A DNA stretch of 64,000 bases from an uncultured Lysobacteraceae bacterium. Its GTDB lineage: Bacteria; Pseudomonadota; Gammaproteobacteria; Xanthomonadales; Xanthomonadaceae. The translations under genes were made by a program, and so were the position numbers. Of the stretch, positions 53,264 to 61,600 are shown piece after piece (within the stretch, counting starts at the first letter, position 1; every line of letters begins with the position of its first letter). Under the pieces are notes generated by a model. That model made no database searches. It was not told where the DNA came from and was given only the letters and a program-made list of their open reading frames with translations. The stretch is from the NCBI GenBank assembly GCA_937897645.1, contig CALCNV010000146.1:1-64000 (forward strand). Reading direction: 5' to 3'.

Positions 53264-53296
53264 GAAAAAACACCCGCGTCGCGGACGGCGCGGGTG
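53264..53296 (-). terminator. Intrinsic terminator (attenuator or sRNA end) upstream of the H1-like gene
   Basis: On the minus strand, ACACCCGCG-CCGTCCGCGA-CGCGGGTGT is followed by TTTTTT. The 9-base stem is perfect. It lies between the promoter at 53472-53444 and the H1-like gene, in the sense direction for that gene. Confidence 0.8.
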
Positions 53297-53443
53297 TGGT
53301 GTCGGGGATGGGTCTGCGTTTTCTTGGAGGAAGCGAAGCCTGCGTCCGTCATGCCGGGGGCGCGGGTCGAGGGTCGTTTTGTTTTGAGTGTCGTCGCGAT
53401 GACCGGGCTCACTTGCGTCCGCAGGAAACGTCTGTTGGGGCGA

Positions 53444-53472
53444 AACCTAATCACGCTTTTTGAATGTGTCAA
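53444..53472 (-). promoter_or_regulatory. Candidate promoter reading towards the H1-like gene
   Basis: A perfect -35 TTGACA (53472-53467), a 17-base spacer and TAGGTT (53449-53444) as -10 (four of six positions like TATAAT only loosely). Transcription would start near 53437, giving a leader of about 350 bases for the H1-like gene or a short RNA ending at the terminator at 53264. Confidence 0.55.
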
Positions 53473-54094
53473 CTGTTTTGCAAAATTATTTTCGTCCCTG
53501 GCCGGACTGCGCCGCCGGGCCGGATGCGTGCAAAGTCCGCGTGCCGGCGTCCGCGAATCACGCCGCATCACGCGTTGCGTTTCTGTTGTTTTGAAAAATG
53601 CCGCATTTCATGCGCTTTCGTGCGGGCGCAATCGCCACTCAACAGCATCTCCGAGTGATGTTGGCGAATTGAAAGTCGAGCCTCGCGACGCCTGCTGCGG
53701 AATAAACGGACATGCAAATAAAGCCGCGGGCACACTTTGATTTCGGCGGCGCACCAGTCCAAATGCGCGGATTTGCGCAAACTTTTTTGGCTGTCAGACA
53801 CCGTCGCCACTGCTGGCGTGGCGGCATGCGACACGTCGCTCGGCTATCGGCAGTGGAGGTTGGCGCGTGCAGATTCGCCACTGGGCGGGATGCGTCTTGC
53901 CTACCCACCCACGTTCGAAGTGCGCACGCGACGATGCGTCGCCAATGATTGCAGACCCATGCCATCACCCGTCGACCGCCTTGCTGCGGTTCACGCCCGG
54001 CAGTCACGCCAGGCGCATCAGCGACCGGCGCGCACCTGGCATTCGCGCTGGTGGGCGGGAGTGGACGGCGCACCGCATGCATTCTTCGCACGCC

Positions 54095-54127
54095 CAAAAA
54101 GCAAACCGGCCGCACTGGGCGGCCGGA
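54095..54127 (-). terminator. Terminator after gcvH
   Basis: On the minus strand, CCGGCCGC-CCAGT-GCGGCCGG is followed by TTTGCTTTTT. The stem is perfect, and it lies 28 bases after the gcvH stop. Confidence 0.87.
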
Positions 54128-54154
54128 TCGCGAGCGACAACGGAGTGCTGAGGA

Positions 54155-54550
54155 TCAGTGATCCTCGTCCTCCAGCAGTTCGGCATAGTCGTCCGGCCCA
54201 AGGAGATCATTGAGCTGGTCGGGCTCTTCGATCTCGAGCACGAAGATCCAACCTTCGCCGTAGGCATCTTCATTGATGGTTTCCGGCTTGTCGGCCAGGT
54301 CGCTGTTGACCTCGACCACGGTGCCGGTCAGCGGGCTATAGACGTCGGACGCCGCCTTCACCGATTCAACCACGGCGGCTGCATTGCCCGCTTCGACGCG
54401 GTCGCCCACTTGTGGAAGCTCCACGTACACCAGGTCGCCCAGCAAACCTTGTGCATGGTCGGAGATGCCAATGGTCACGCGACCACTGCCTTCGACGCGC
54501 GCCCACTCATGGGACTTGAGGAATTTGAGGTCGCCGGGGATCTCGCTCAT
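54155..54550 (-). CDS. gcvH: Glycine cleavage system H protein
   Basis: A 131-residue lipoyl carrier protein. It shuttles the aminomethyl group between the P and T proteins of the glycine cleavage complex. The lipoylation site is in [13 protein letters not shown] (Lys65), in the standard beta-hairpin, with the family opening [13 protein letters not shown] and the C-terminal [19 protein letters not shown]. Length is normal. It lies 86 bases after gcvT on the same strand; gcvP is not in this segment. Confidence 0.97.
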   Translation of the reverse strand: MSEIPGDLKFLKSHEWARVEGSGRVTIGISDHAQGLLGDLVYVELPQVGDRVEAGNAAAVVESVKAASDVYSPLTGTVVEVNSDLADKPETINEDAYGEGWIFVLEIEEPDQLNDLLGPDDYAELLEDEDH

Positions 54551-54636
54551 GGTGGTGCTCCGGTGGAATCGGGTGGGTGACGGGGTGGCGTTAGTTTAGC
54601 GAAGGAATGCGTGGCGTGAAGTGCAGGGTTGCGTGT

Positions 54637-55740
54637 TCAGCCCAACACGCCGGGTTGCGGCTGGCCGTCGCGCACGAACGGGAACTTGACCACCCGCACC
54701 GGCACCTCGCGCCCGCGGATGTCCACGCGCACGTCGCCCGGATCGCCGGCAGGCACGCGCGCGAACGCGATGGCCTTGCCCAGCGTCGGCGAGAACGTGC
54801 CGGACAGGATTTCGCCATCGCCATGGGCGGTCAGCACTTTCTGCCCATGGCGCAGCACGCCCTTCTCATCCATCACCAGTCCCAGCAGTTGACGGGGTGC
54901 GCCGCCTGCGGCTTGTGCTTCCAGGACGGCACGCCCGATGAAGTCACGGCCTTCGTCCAGCACTACGGTCCAGGCCAGCGCGGCTTCGTACGGCGAGGTG
55001 GTTTCATCCATGTCCTGACCGTAGAGGTTCATGCCGGCTTCCAGGCGCAAGGTGTCACGCGCACCAAGCCCGGCCGGCTTGACGCCAGACGCGAGCAGCG
55101 CATTCCAGAAGGCCACTGCGTTGTCCTGCGGCAGCACGATCTCGTAGCCGTCCTCGCCGGTGTAACCGGTGCGCGCCACGAACAGCGGCACGCCGTCCGC
55201 GGTCTGCGCATCAACCGCGGCGAAACGGGTCAGCTTGTCGGCGGCGGCACGATCGGACTCGCGCAGCAAACCGATTACGCGTGCACGCGCGGTCGGTCCC
55301 TGCACGGCGATCATGGCGAACTCGGGCCGCTCGCTGACCTGCACGGCGAACGCCTGTGCCTGCTTCGCGATCCAGGCCAGGTCCTTGTCGCGGGTCGCCG
55401 CGTTGACCACCAGGCGGAAGAAATCCTCGGCCATGAAATAGATGATGAGGTCATCGATCACCCCGCCCTGCTCGTCCAGCATGGCGGTATACAGCGCCTT
55501 GCCGGGCTTCTTCAGCTTGTCCACCGAGTTGGCGACCAGATGGCGCAGGAAGTCGCGCGTGCGCGCGCCGCGCAGGTCCACCACGGTCATGTGGCTGACG
55601 TCGAACATGCCGGCGTCGCGACGCACCTGGTGATGCTCGTCGATCTGCGAACCGTAGTGGATCGGCATGTCCCAGCCGCCGAAGTCGACCATCTTGGCGC
55701 CAAGCGCACGGTGGGTTTCGTTGAGGATGGTCTTCTGCAT
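54637..55740 (-). CDS. gcvT: Glycine cleavage system T protein (aminomethyltransferase)
   Basis: A 367-residue enzyme that moves the aminomethyl group from H protein to tetrahydrofolate. Motifs: [62 protein letters not shown], and [10 protein letters not shown], then [36 protein letters not shown] with the folate-binding Asp near the middle. The start at 55740 ([13 protein letters not shown]) is the usual family start. No glycine riboswitch is seen upstream. A palindromic GTAG element lies at 55836-55861. Confidence 0.96.
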   Translation of the reverse strand: MQKTILNETHRALGAKMVDFGGWDMPIHYGSQIDEHHQVRRDAGMFDVSHMTVVDLRGARTRDFLRHLVANSVDKLKKPGKALYTAMLDEQGGVIDDLIIYFMAEDFFRLVVNAATRDKDLAWIAKQAQAFAVQVSERPEFAMIAVQGPTARARVIGLLRESDRAAADKLTRFAAVDAQTADGVPLFVARTGYTGEDGYEIVLPQDNAVAFWNALLASGVKPAGLGARDTLRLEAGMNLYGQDMDETTSPYEAALAWTVVLDEGRDFIGRAVLEAQAAGGAPRQLLGLVMDEKGVLRHGQKVLTAHGDGEILSGTFSPTLGKAIAFARVPAGDPGDVRVDIRGREVPVRVVKFPFVRDGQPQPGVLG

Positions 55741-55802
55741 CGCGGCGGCTTCCGGTGAAAGATCGCCATTATCCCAGATGGGCCATCCAGATGCGTGCGC
55801 AC

Positions 55803-55861
55803 AGGATGCGAGCTTGCTCGGATGCCCTTGGCCCATGTAGATCCGAGCGAGCTCGGAGCTA
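55803..55861. repeat. Two adjacent palindromes (CCGAGCNAGCTCGG type), one with GTAG/CTAC ends
   Basis: GGATGCGAGCTTGCTCGGATGCC (about 55803-55825) and GTAGATCCGAGCGAGCTCGGAGCTAC (55836-55861) are imperfect palindromes with a shared core. The second has the GTAG/CTAC ends of the SMAG-like copies, but no loop of length. They lie between gcvT and nfeD on the same strand. Confidence 0.6.
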
Positions 55862-55875
55862 CTGGTTGTGGCGGC

Positions 55876-56307
55876 TCAGGCTTCCTGCACCTTGAGCGTC
55901 ATGCCATCGACCGCAACGATGCGCACCGGCGTGGCCACAGGAAGATCCGGGCCTTCCACCACCCAGAATGCATCCGCGATCTGCACGCGCCCGCGGCCGT
56001 TGACGATGGCCTGGTCCAGCGGGGTGACGTGGCCGATCAACTGGTTGGCACGTTGGTTGAGCAGCGGCTTGTCGCTGCTGCGCCCGCGTCCGCGGAACCA
56101 CTTGCGGTACACGGCAACCGATATGAGCGCGAACGCCGAGAACAGGATCGCCTGCCACACCCAGCCCAGTTCGGGCAGCGCCAGCACCACGATGGCCATG
56201 GCCGCGGCGGCGAAACCGAACCACAGCATGAAGGCGCCGGGTGCCATCGCTTCGGCCGCGAACAACAACAGGGTCATCACCGCCCAGAACGCGAACTTGT
56301 AGGTCAT
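55876..56307 (-). CDS. NfeD family membrane protein
   Basis: A 143-residue protein with three or four membrane segments (FWAVMTLLLFAAEAMAPGAFMLWFGFAAAAMAIVVLAL and WQAILFSAFALISVAVY) and a C-terminal OB-fold domain (LNQRANQLIGHVTPLDQAIVNGRGRVQIADAFWVVEGPDLPVATPVRIVAVDGMTLKV). NfeD partners membrane proteins of the SPFH type; here its start follows the SPFH gene's stop by 1 base. Together they organise membrane domains or regulate proteolysis. The soluble substrate partner is unknown. Confidence 0.93.
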   Translation of the reverse strand: MTYKFAFWAVMTLLLFAAEAMAPGAFMLWFGFAAAAMAIVVLALPELGWVWQAILFSAFALISVAVYRKWFRGRGRSSDKPLLNQRANQLIGHVTPLDQAIVNGRGRVQIADAFWVVEGPDLPVATPVRIVAVDGMTLKVQEA

Positions 56308-56308
56308 C

Positions 56309-57265
56309 TCATGCGTCCTTGCGCGGCGCGCGCGTGGCGGCCGTGGCCTGTTGCTGGGTCAGCGACTCGCGGGCCAGTTCGGCGATGCCGGCGATGGAGC
56401 CGATCACGCCGCTGGTTTCCATCGGCATCATGATGAACTTCGAGTTGGTGGACGTGGCCAGTTCACGGAACGCTTCCACATACTTCTGCGCCACGAAGTA
56501 GTTGATCGCCTGCACGTTACCCTGGGCAATCGCGTCGCTGACCATCTGCGTCGCCTTGGCCTCGGCTTCAGCAAGCCGCTCGCGGGCTTCGGCTTCGCGG
56601 TAGGCTGCTTCGCGCTTGCCTTCGGCCTGCAGGATCGCACCCTGCTTCTCGCCTTCCGAACGCAGGATCTCCGACTGGCGCACGCCCTCGGCTTCCAGGA
56701 TCGCGGCACGCTTGTTCTGTTCGGCCATCTTCTGCTGCTGCATGGACTGGATCAGGTTCTGCGGCGGCTGGATGTCCTTGATCTCGATGCGGTTGACCTT
56801 CACGCCCCACGGGCTGGTGGCATGGTCGACCACGCCCAGCAACTTGGCGTTGATGGTCTCGCGCTGGCTCAGCGATTCGTCCAGGTCCATGGAACCGATC
56901 ACGGTGCGGATGTTGGTCTGCACCAGGGCGATCATCGCCTGGTCCAGGTTGGAGACTTCATACGCAGCCTTGGCGGCATCCAGAACCTGGAAGAACACCA
57001 CGCCGTCCACGCGCACCACGGCGTTGTCCTTGGTGATCACGTCCTGCGACGGCACTTCGAACACCTGCTCCATCATGTTGACCTTGCGCCCGATACCCTG
57101 CATGTAGGGAATCAGGAAGTGCAGGCCCGGGGACATGGTGTGGGTGTACTTGCCGAAATGCTCGACCGTGTATTCGAAGCCCTGCGGCACCGCGCGCACG
57201 CCTTTGAAGAACGTGATGATGATGAAAAACGCGACCGCCGCCACTACCAGTATCGTTGGCATCAT
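56309..57265 (-). CDS. SPFH/band-7 stomatin-like protein (QmcA-type)
   Basis: A 318-residue protein: an N-terminal membrane segment (ILVVAAVAFFIIITFFKG), the SPFH domain (VRAVPQGFEYTVEHFGKYTHTMSPGLHFLIPYMQGIGRKVNMMEQVFEVPSQDVITKDNAVVRVDGVVFFQV) and a long Ala/Glu coiled coil (EAEGVRQSEILRSEGEKQGAILQAEGKREAAYREAEARERLAEAEAKATQM). These form ring-shaped oligomers in the inner membrane and can bind FtsH. The start at 57265 has GGAGGGG upstream; a longer frame from 57559 has no family character. It is first of the SPFH-nfeD pair. Confidence 0.94.
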   Translation of the reverse strand: MMPTILVVAAVAFFIIITFFKGVRAVPQGFEYTVEHFGKYTHTMSPGLHFLIPYMQGIGRKVNMMEQVFEVPSQDVITKDNAVVRVDGVVFFQVLDAAKAAYEVSNLDQAMIALVQTNIRTVIGSMDLDESLSQRETINAKLLGVVDHATSPWGVKVNRIEIKDIQPPQNLIQSMQQQKMAEQNKRAAILEAEGVRQSEILRSEGEKQGAILQAEGKREAAYREAEARERLAEAEAKATQMVSDAIAQGNVQAINYFVAQKYVEAFRELATSTNSKFIMMPMETSGVIGSIAGIAELARESLTQQQATAATRAPRKDA

Positions 57266-57591
57266 GATCCCCTCCACTCCATTAGACAGGGTTGGAGTAT
57301 AGACACAGGCCATCGGTGCGTCCGCAGCCCCACGGCTAACAGCCAGGTAGCCGGCCGATCCGTCATGGAGATAGGCAAACGCGCCGGCATGCGAAGTGTC
57401 TGGACATGCCCGAGGGCCTTCCAGCTCCGCCTGCTTGTGACCGGTGCGGAGACGGCGGCGGAAACTGGAATCCCGGTAGAGTTTTCGCCGTCGGCCAGGA
57501 TCAGCCCGCAGTTGCCGCCACCGCCGCGGAAGCAGGGACGATATTTCGCGGCCGGCCACGCACAGGGCGCGACTGTCGGCGTGGACGCCGA
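57266..57591. other. Intergenic stretch between the SPFH and hemP genes
   Basis: These 326 bases show no gene with family features. The frame of the SPFH gene stays open to 57559 but reads as basic, arginine-rich sequence without the SPFH opening. No terminator, repeat or promoter of note was seen. It contains GC-rich stretches only. Confidence 0.4.
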
Positions 57592-57792
57592 TTACTTGGT
57601 CAGGATCAGCTTGTCGTTGCTGGTGTGGCGCAGGCGATAGACGCGGTCGCCGTGGCGGATCAGGATTTCGCGCCGCCCGTTGAGCAGGCGTTCGCTGCTC
57701 ATTTCGTCCGCTGCCGGTGTCGCAACCGGCGGTGTGCTGGCACGGGGAAGCATCCCTTCAGGGCGGGACATCAAGAGAGAAAGTGCAGTCAT
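57592..57792 (-). CDS. hemP: Hemin uptake protein HemP
   Basis: A 66-residue protein whose C-terminal half is the HemP family sequence: SERLLNGRREILIRHGDRVYRLRHTSNDKLILTK. HemP is a small protein linked to haem uptake and found to act as regulator of haem receptors in other bacteria. The N-terminal 30 residues are variable. A Fur box lies 30 bases upstream, so it should be induced when iron is low. No haem receptor gene is next to it; the neighbouring aldo-keto reductase is probably unrelated. Confidence 0.92.
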   Translation of the reverse strand: MTALSLLMSRPEGMLPRASTPPVATPAADEMSSERLLNGRREILIRHGDRVYRLRHTSNDKLILTK

Positions 57793-57823
57793 CTGGGCAG
57801 CTCCGTTGGGAACGGAATCAGAT

Positions 57824-57842
57824 GATAATGATTCTCATTGGC
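57824..57842. promoter_or_regulatory. Fur box of hemP
   Basis: GATAATGATTCTCATTGGC agrees with the 19-base Fur consensus (GATAATGATAATCATTATC) at 15 of 19 positions. It lies 30 bases before the hemP start and, on the other side, near the aldo-keto reductase stop, so control of hemP is the likely role. Confidence 0.85.
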
Positions 57843-57871
57843 GAGTCAAGCCCGGTGCCAAGCTTGAACAA

Positions 57872-58843
57872 TCAAGCGGTCGCTGCCTCCAACCGCGACC
57901 AGATGCTGTCGTCATAACGATCAAGCAGATCCAGTGCACCCAGGTTTTCCAGCAACTGGCTGGTGCGGCTGGCACCCAGCATCACGGTGGAAACGTGTGG
58001 GTTGCGCAGGCACCAGGCGATGGCCAGTTGCGCGGGCTTCTCGCCCAGCTCGGCAGCGACCGCGGTGAAACGGCGCACACGTTCCAGGCGCCGATCACTT
58101 TCGTGGCCAATGACCATCTTCTGCAGCCATGCATTGCTTTCCTGGCCCAGGCGCGTGTCCGCATCCACGCCTGCGTTGTACTTGCCCGTGAGCAAACCCG
58201 ACGCCAGCGGCGACCAGATCGTGGTGCCCAGGCCAAGTTCGGAATACAGCGGCGCGTATTCCAGCTCCACGCGCGTGCGATGCAGCAGGTTGTATTGCGG
58301 CTGTTCCATGGTCGGCCCGTGCAGGTGATGCGTGCGTGCGATGCGTGCCGCTTCCTTGATCTGCGCGGCGGGCCATTCCGAGGTTCCCCAGTACAGCACC
58401 TTGCCCTGGCGGATCAGTCCATCCATAGCCCACACGGTTTCCTCGATGGGCGTATCCGGATCGGGCCGGTGGCAGAAATACAGGTCCAGATGGTCCACGC
58501 GCAAGCGCAGGAGCGCAGCGTGGCAGGCTTCGACCACGTGCTTGCGTGACAGTCCACGCTGGGTGGGGGATGGCGTATCCGCGGAACCGAAATAGACCTT
58601 GCTGGACACGCAGTAGCCATCACGCGGCAGGCGCAGGTCGGCGATCACGTCGCCCATGACGCGCTCGGCTTCGCCCTGTGCGTAAACCTCGGCATTGTCG
58701 AAGAAATTCACGCCATGGTCGTATGCGGCTGCGATGAGGTTTCGAGATTCATCGCGGCCGATCTGGCTGCCGAAGGTGACCCAGGCGCCAAACGACAGGG
58801 CGGAAAGCTGGAGACCCGAAGAACCCAGACGACGGTAGTGCAT
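57872..58843 (-). CDS. Aldo-keto reductase (Kv-beta-like)
   Basis: A 323-residue TIM-barrel oxidoreductase using NADPH. It opens with MHYRRLGSSGLQLSALSFGAWVTFG and has the tetrad residues: Asp in NFFDNAEVYAQG together with Tyr, Lys in SSKVYFGSAD and His in LYFCHRPDPDTP. The AKR6/Kv-beta-like segments GLSRKHVVEACHAALLRLRVDHLDLYF and GKVLYWGTSEWPAAQIKEA are seen. The substrate is unknown. It ends 29 bases from the Fur box of hemP. Confidence 0.93.
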   Translation of the reverse strand: MHYRRLGSSGLQLSALSFGAWVTFGSQIGRDESRNLIAAAYDHGVNFFDNAEVYAQGEAERVMGDVIADLRLPRDGYCVSSKVYFGSADTPSPTQRGLSRKHVVEACHAALLRLRVDHLDLYFCHRPDPDTPIEETVWAMDGLIRQGKVLYWGTSEWPAAQIKEAARIARTHHLHGPTMEQPQYNLLHRTRVELEYAPLYSELGLGTTIWSPLASGLLTGKYNAGVDADTRLGQESNAWLQKMVIGHESDRRLERVRRFTAVAAELGEKPAQLAIAWCLRNPHVSTVMLGASRTSQLLENLGALDLLDRYDDSIWSRLEAATA

Positions 58844-59049
58844 GATCTTGTTCCTGCATCAGCGGGTGAGTGGGACGAGTTTACCCGTGTGTCGCACGAC
58901 CGCTTGTACGATGTGTCCTCTCCCTAATCCGGGAGCAGCCGTCTCGCCTCCGTCGCGCAACCCCGAGCAGGGTTACGTGGCGTTTGCCTTCGCGCCTTCG
59001 CCAAAGCCCGGATCTGAAGCTAATAACGGATTCCCTGCATGCCCTGCGG

Positions 59050-59211
59050 GTGTTCACCGGAACCGGCGCGCTTGCCAAGATCGCGGACCTGCCCATGGCC
59101 TGCTTGGACCGCAAGTTCCCCGACCGCCTGCCGCTGAAATTGGCCAGCAACGTAGCCGCGGCGGTGTTCCTGGCCTTGGCCATATGGGTAGCGTGGTACG
59201 GCATCGGTTGA
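59050..59211 (+). CDS. Possible small membrane protein (53 aa) before the nucleoside transporter
   Basis: A short frame with GTG start (no ATG until 59095) giving VFTGTGALAKIADLP, a polar centre and one C-terminal membrane segment (LASNVAAAVFLALAIWVAWYGIG). The frame is open further upstream to 58870, but that part is arginine-rich and unconvincing. The hydrophobic end followed by a stop and then the transporter gene 81 bases away suggests a real gene or a degraded one. Low confidence. Confidence 0.4.
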   Translation: MFTGTGALAKIADLPMACLDRKFPDRLPLKLASNVAAAVFLALAIWVAWYGIG

Positions 59212-59292
59212 GTCCGCAGGCACTGCGCCTTGCCGCGACCCCGGCCCTGCTCTAGTCTGGGTCGATTGGAAACCGCGTGACAGGGGCTGCAC

Positions 59293-60591
59293 ATGCTGGA
59301 AGGTTTGGGGCGAATCGGATTCGGGCTGTTCGGGTTGGCGGTGCTGGTTGGCATCGTCTTCCTGTTCTCCAACAACAAGAAGGCCGTCGACTGGAAACTG
59401 GTCGCCACCGGCATCGCGCTGCAGATCGGCTTCGCCGCCCTGGTGCTGCTGGTACCGGGCGGACGCCACGTCTTTGATTGGCTGGGCCAGGGCTTCGTCA
59501 AGGTCCTGAGCTTCGTCAACGCCGGTTCGTCGTTCATCTTCGGCAGCCTGATGGACACCGAGAAATTCGGCTTCATCTTTGCGTTCCAGGTCTTGCCCAC
59601 CATCATCTTCTTTGCTGCGCTGATGGGCGTCCTCTACCACCTGGGCGTGATGCAGGCGGTGGTGAGGGCCATGGCCTGGGCGATCACCAAGGTGATGAAA
59701 GTGTCTGGCGCGGAAACCACCAGCGTCTGCGCCAGCGTCTTCATCGGCCAGACCGAAGCGCCGCTGACGGTGCGCCCGTACATCCCCAAGATGACCGAGT
59801 CCGAGCTGATCACCATGATGATCGGCGGCATGGCGCATATCGCCGGCGGCGTGCTGGCGGCCTACGTCGGCATGCTGGGCGGTGGCGACCCCATGCAGCA
59901 GGCGTTCTTCGCCAAGCACCTGTTGGCGGCATCGATCATGGCCGCGCCCGCGACCTTCGTGGTGGCCAAGCTGCTGATCCCGGAAACCGGCGTGCCGTTG
60001 ACCCGTGGCACGGTGAAGATGGAAGTGGAGAAGACCACCAGCAATGTCATCGACGCCGCCGCCGCGGGCGCGGGCGACGGCTTGCGACTCGCGCTGAACA
60101 TCGGCGCGATGCTGTTGGCCTTCATTGCCTTGATCGCGCTGATCAACTGGCCGCTGACCTGGATCGGTGAAGTCACCGGCCTGCAGGCGATGCTGGGCAA
60201 ACCCACCGACCTCGCGATGATCTTCGGCTACGTGCTGGCGCCGATTGCCTGGGTGATCGGCGTGCCGTGGGAAGACGCGGTGACCGTGGGTTCGTTGATT
60301 GGCCAGAAGGTGGTGATCAATGAATTCGTCGCCTACTTGCAGTTGGCCGAGATTATCAACGGCAACGTCGAGGGCGTCAGCCTGACCCCGCACGGCAAGT
60401 TGATCGCCACGTATGCGCTGTGCGGCTTCGCCAATTTCAGCTCGATCGCCATCCAGATTGGCGGCATCGGCGGACTGGCACCGGAACGCCGCGCCGACCT
60501 GGCGCGTTTCGGCCTGCGCGCCGTCTTGGGCGGCACCATTGCGACCCTGATGACCGCCACGATAGCGGGCGTGCTGTCGCAGTTCGGCTGA
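59293..60591 (+). CDS. Concentrative nucleoside transporter (NupC/CNT family)
   Basis: A 432-residue inner-membrane transporter with about ten membrane segments that carries nucleosides with H+ or Na+. Signatures: FQVLPTIIFFAALMGVLYHLGVMQ, ETTSVCASVFIGQTEAPLTVRPYIPKMTESEL, GGMAHIAGGVLAAYVGML and LSNFSS-like ALCGFANFSSIAIQIGGIGGLAPERR. The nucleoside-binding residues in GQTEAPL and GFANFSS are conserved. It ends 4 bases before a PfkB sugar/nucleoside kinase gene, so uptake and phosphorylation are likely linked. Confidence 0.95.
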   Translation: MLEGLGRIGFGLFGLAVLVGIVFLFSNNKKAVDWKLVATGIALQIGFAALVLLVPGGRHVFDWLGQGFVKVLSFVNAGSSFIFGSLMDTEKFGFIFAFQVLPTIIFFAALMGVLYHLGVMQAVVRAMAWAITKVMKVSGAETTSVCASVFIGQTEAPLTVRPYIPKMTESELITMMIGGMAHIAGGVLAAYVGMLGGGDPMQQAFFAKHLLAASIMAAPATFVVAKLLIPETGVPLTRGTVKMEVEKTTSNVIDAAAAGAGDGLRLALNIGAMLLAFIALIALINWPLTWIGEVTGLQAMLGKPTDLAMIFGYVLAPIAWVIGVPWEDAVTVGSLIGQKVVINEFVAYLQLAEIINGNVEGVSLTPHGKLIATYALCGFANFSSIAIQIGGIGGLAPERRADLARFGLRAVLGGTIATLMTATIAGVLSQFG

Positions 60592-60595
60592 GCAC

Positions 60596-61576
60596 ATGGC
60601 GCGCGTGGTGGTGGTGGGTTCATTCAACGTCGACCACGTCTGGCGTTGCGAAACGCTGCCCGCACCCGGTGCAACGCTGCAGGGCCAGTACCGCAGCGGA
60701 CCCGGCGGCAAGGGCTTCAACCAGGCCGTTGCCGCGTGTCGTGCAGGTGCCGACACGCACTTCGTGTGCGCGTTGGGCGACGACGCGGGCGGCGTGCTTG
60801 CGCGCGGTTTGGCCACTGCGGATGGAATCGACCTGCGCGACTTCACTTCGGACGAGCCCACCGGCACCGCCGGCATCTACGTGGATGCACGCGGGCGCAA
60901 CTGCATCGTGATTGGGGCAGGCGCCAATGCGGCACTGGCAGCCGGGTTCGTCGAAAAGCAGCGTGATGCCATCGCCAGTGCCCGCAGCGTGCTGGTCCAA
61001 CTCGAGTCACCCATCGACAGCATCCAGGGCGCGCTTCGCATTGCGCGCGAACACGGCGTGGCCACGCTGTTGAACCCCGCGCCGGCCAATGCCAGCACCA
61101 CGCAGGAACTCCTGGCACTGGCGGACGTGATCACGCCGAACGAAACCGAGTTCGCCGCCCTGTTGGCGCGCCACCATGGCGAGCGACTCGAGCCGGATGA
61201 CGTGGCGATGACGGACAACTCGCGCCTGCACGCGCTGTGCCGCGAAATCTTCGCCCACGGCAGCGTGGTGATCACGCTGGGTTCGACCGGCGTGTTCGTT
61301 TCCCATGCGGAGGAAGCACTGCGTGGCGACACCCGATCCCATTACCGCCTGGCCGCCGAATCGGTCGACGCCATCGACACGACCGGCGCGGGCGACGCGT
61401 TCAACGGCGCACTCGCCGCTGCACTGGCTGTCGGCAGCGACATGGCTTTCATCGAACACATCCGTTTCGCCAACCGCTATGCCGCGCTTTCCACCGAGCG
61501 TGCCGGGGCCGCGCTGGCGATGCCGCGGCTGGCCGACGTGCAGGCGCGCTTTGGCGACCTCGCGAACAGCGATTGA
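60596..61576 (+). CDS. PfkB family carbohydrate (ribokinase-like) kinase
   Basis: A 326-residue kinase. N-terminal VVVVGSFNVDHVW and GPGGKGFNQAVAACRAGA are the family's first signature; the C-terminal DTTGAGDAFNGALAAAL has the anion hole and catalytic Asp267. It resembles ribokinase; a nucleoside kinase role is equally plausible given the gene is directly downstream of a nucleoside transporter (stop-to-start gap 4 bases). The reaction would be ATP-dependent phosphorylation of ribose or a nucleoside. The exact substrate is not shown by sequence. Confidence 0.9.
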   Translation: MARVVVVGSFNVDHVWRCETLPAPGATLQGQYRSGPGGKGFNQAVAACRAGADTHFVCALGDDAGGVLARGLATADGIDLRDFTSDEPTGTAGIYVDARGRNCIVIGAGANAALAAGFVEKQRDAIASARSVLVQLESPIDSIQGALRIAREHGVATLLNPAPANASTTQELLALADVITPNETEFAALLARHHGERLEPDDVAMTDNSRLHALCREIFAHGSVVITLGSTGVFVSHAEEALRGDTRSHYRLAAESVDAIDTTGAGDAFNGALAAALAVGSDMAFIEHIRFANRYAALSTERAGAALAMPRLADVQARFGDLANSD

Positions 61577-61600
61577 ACCCTGCCCGGCTACAATGCCGGC

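Larger units (their letters stand above)
53085..54094. other. Long gene-poor region upstream of the H1-like gene
   Basis: These 1010 bases hold no ORF with family character; several long frames on both strands are low in codon bias and match nothing recognised. Two elements stand out: a promoter at 53444-53472 reading towards the H1-like gene, and an intrinsic terminator at 53264-53296. A part around 53430-53490 and 53580-53800 is AT-richer than its surroundings. No tRNA or rRNA was found. A small RNA is possible. Confidence 0.5.

Noticed and set aside
53078..53740. 220-residue plus-strand frame and 154-residue minus-strand frame upstream of the H1-like gene
   Set aside because: No family character, codon use unlike genes in this window, and they overlap the promoter and terminator elements described there.
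53763..53790. Hairpin TGCGC-GGATTT-GCGCA followed by AACTTTTTT
   Set aside because: The stem is only 5 bases and the T-run is offset; too weak to call a terminator.
55741..55800. Possible glycine riboswitch before gcvT
   Set aside because: The 60 bases between the palindromes and the start do not contain the tandem glycine aptamer motifs; only a GATAAT-like -10 is seen.
57406..57825. 139-residue plus-strand frame between SPFH and hemP
   Set aside because: Arginine/glycine-rich shadow without signal or motif; overlaps hemP antisense.
58881..59606. 241-residue minus-strand frame across the start of the nucleoside transporter
   Set aside because: Shadow frame opposite a clear transporter gene with no motif of its own.
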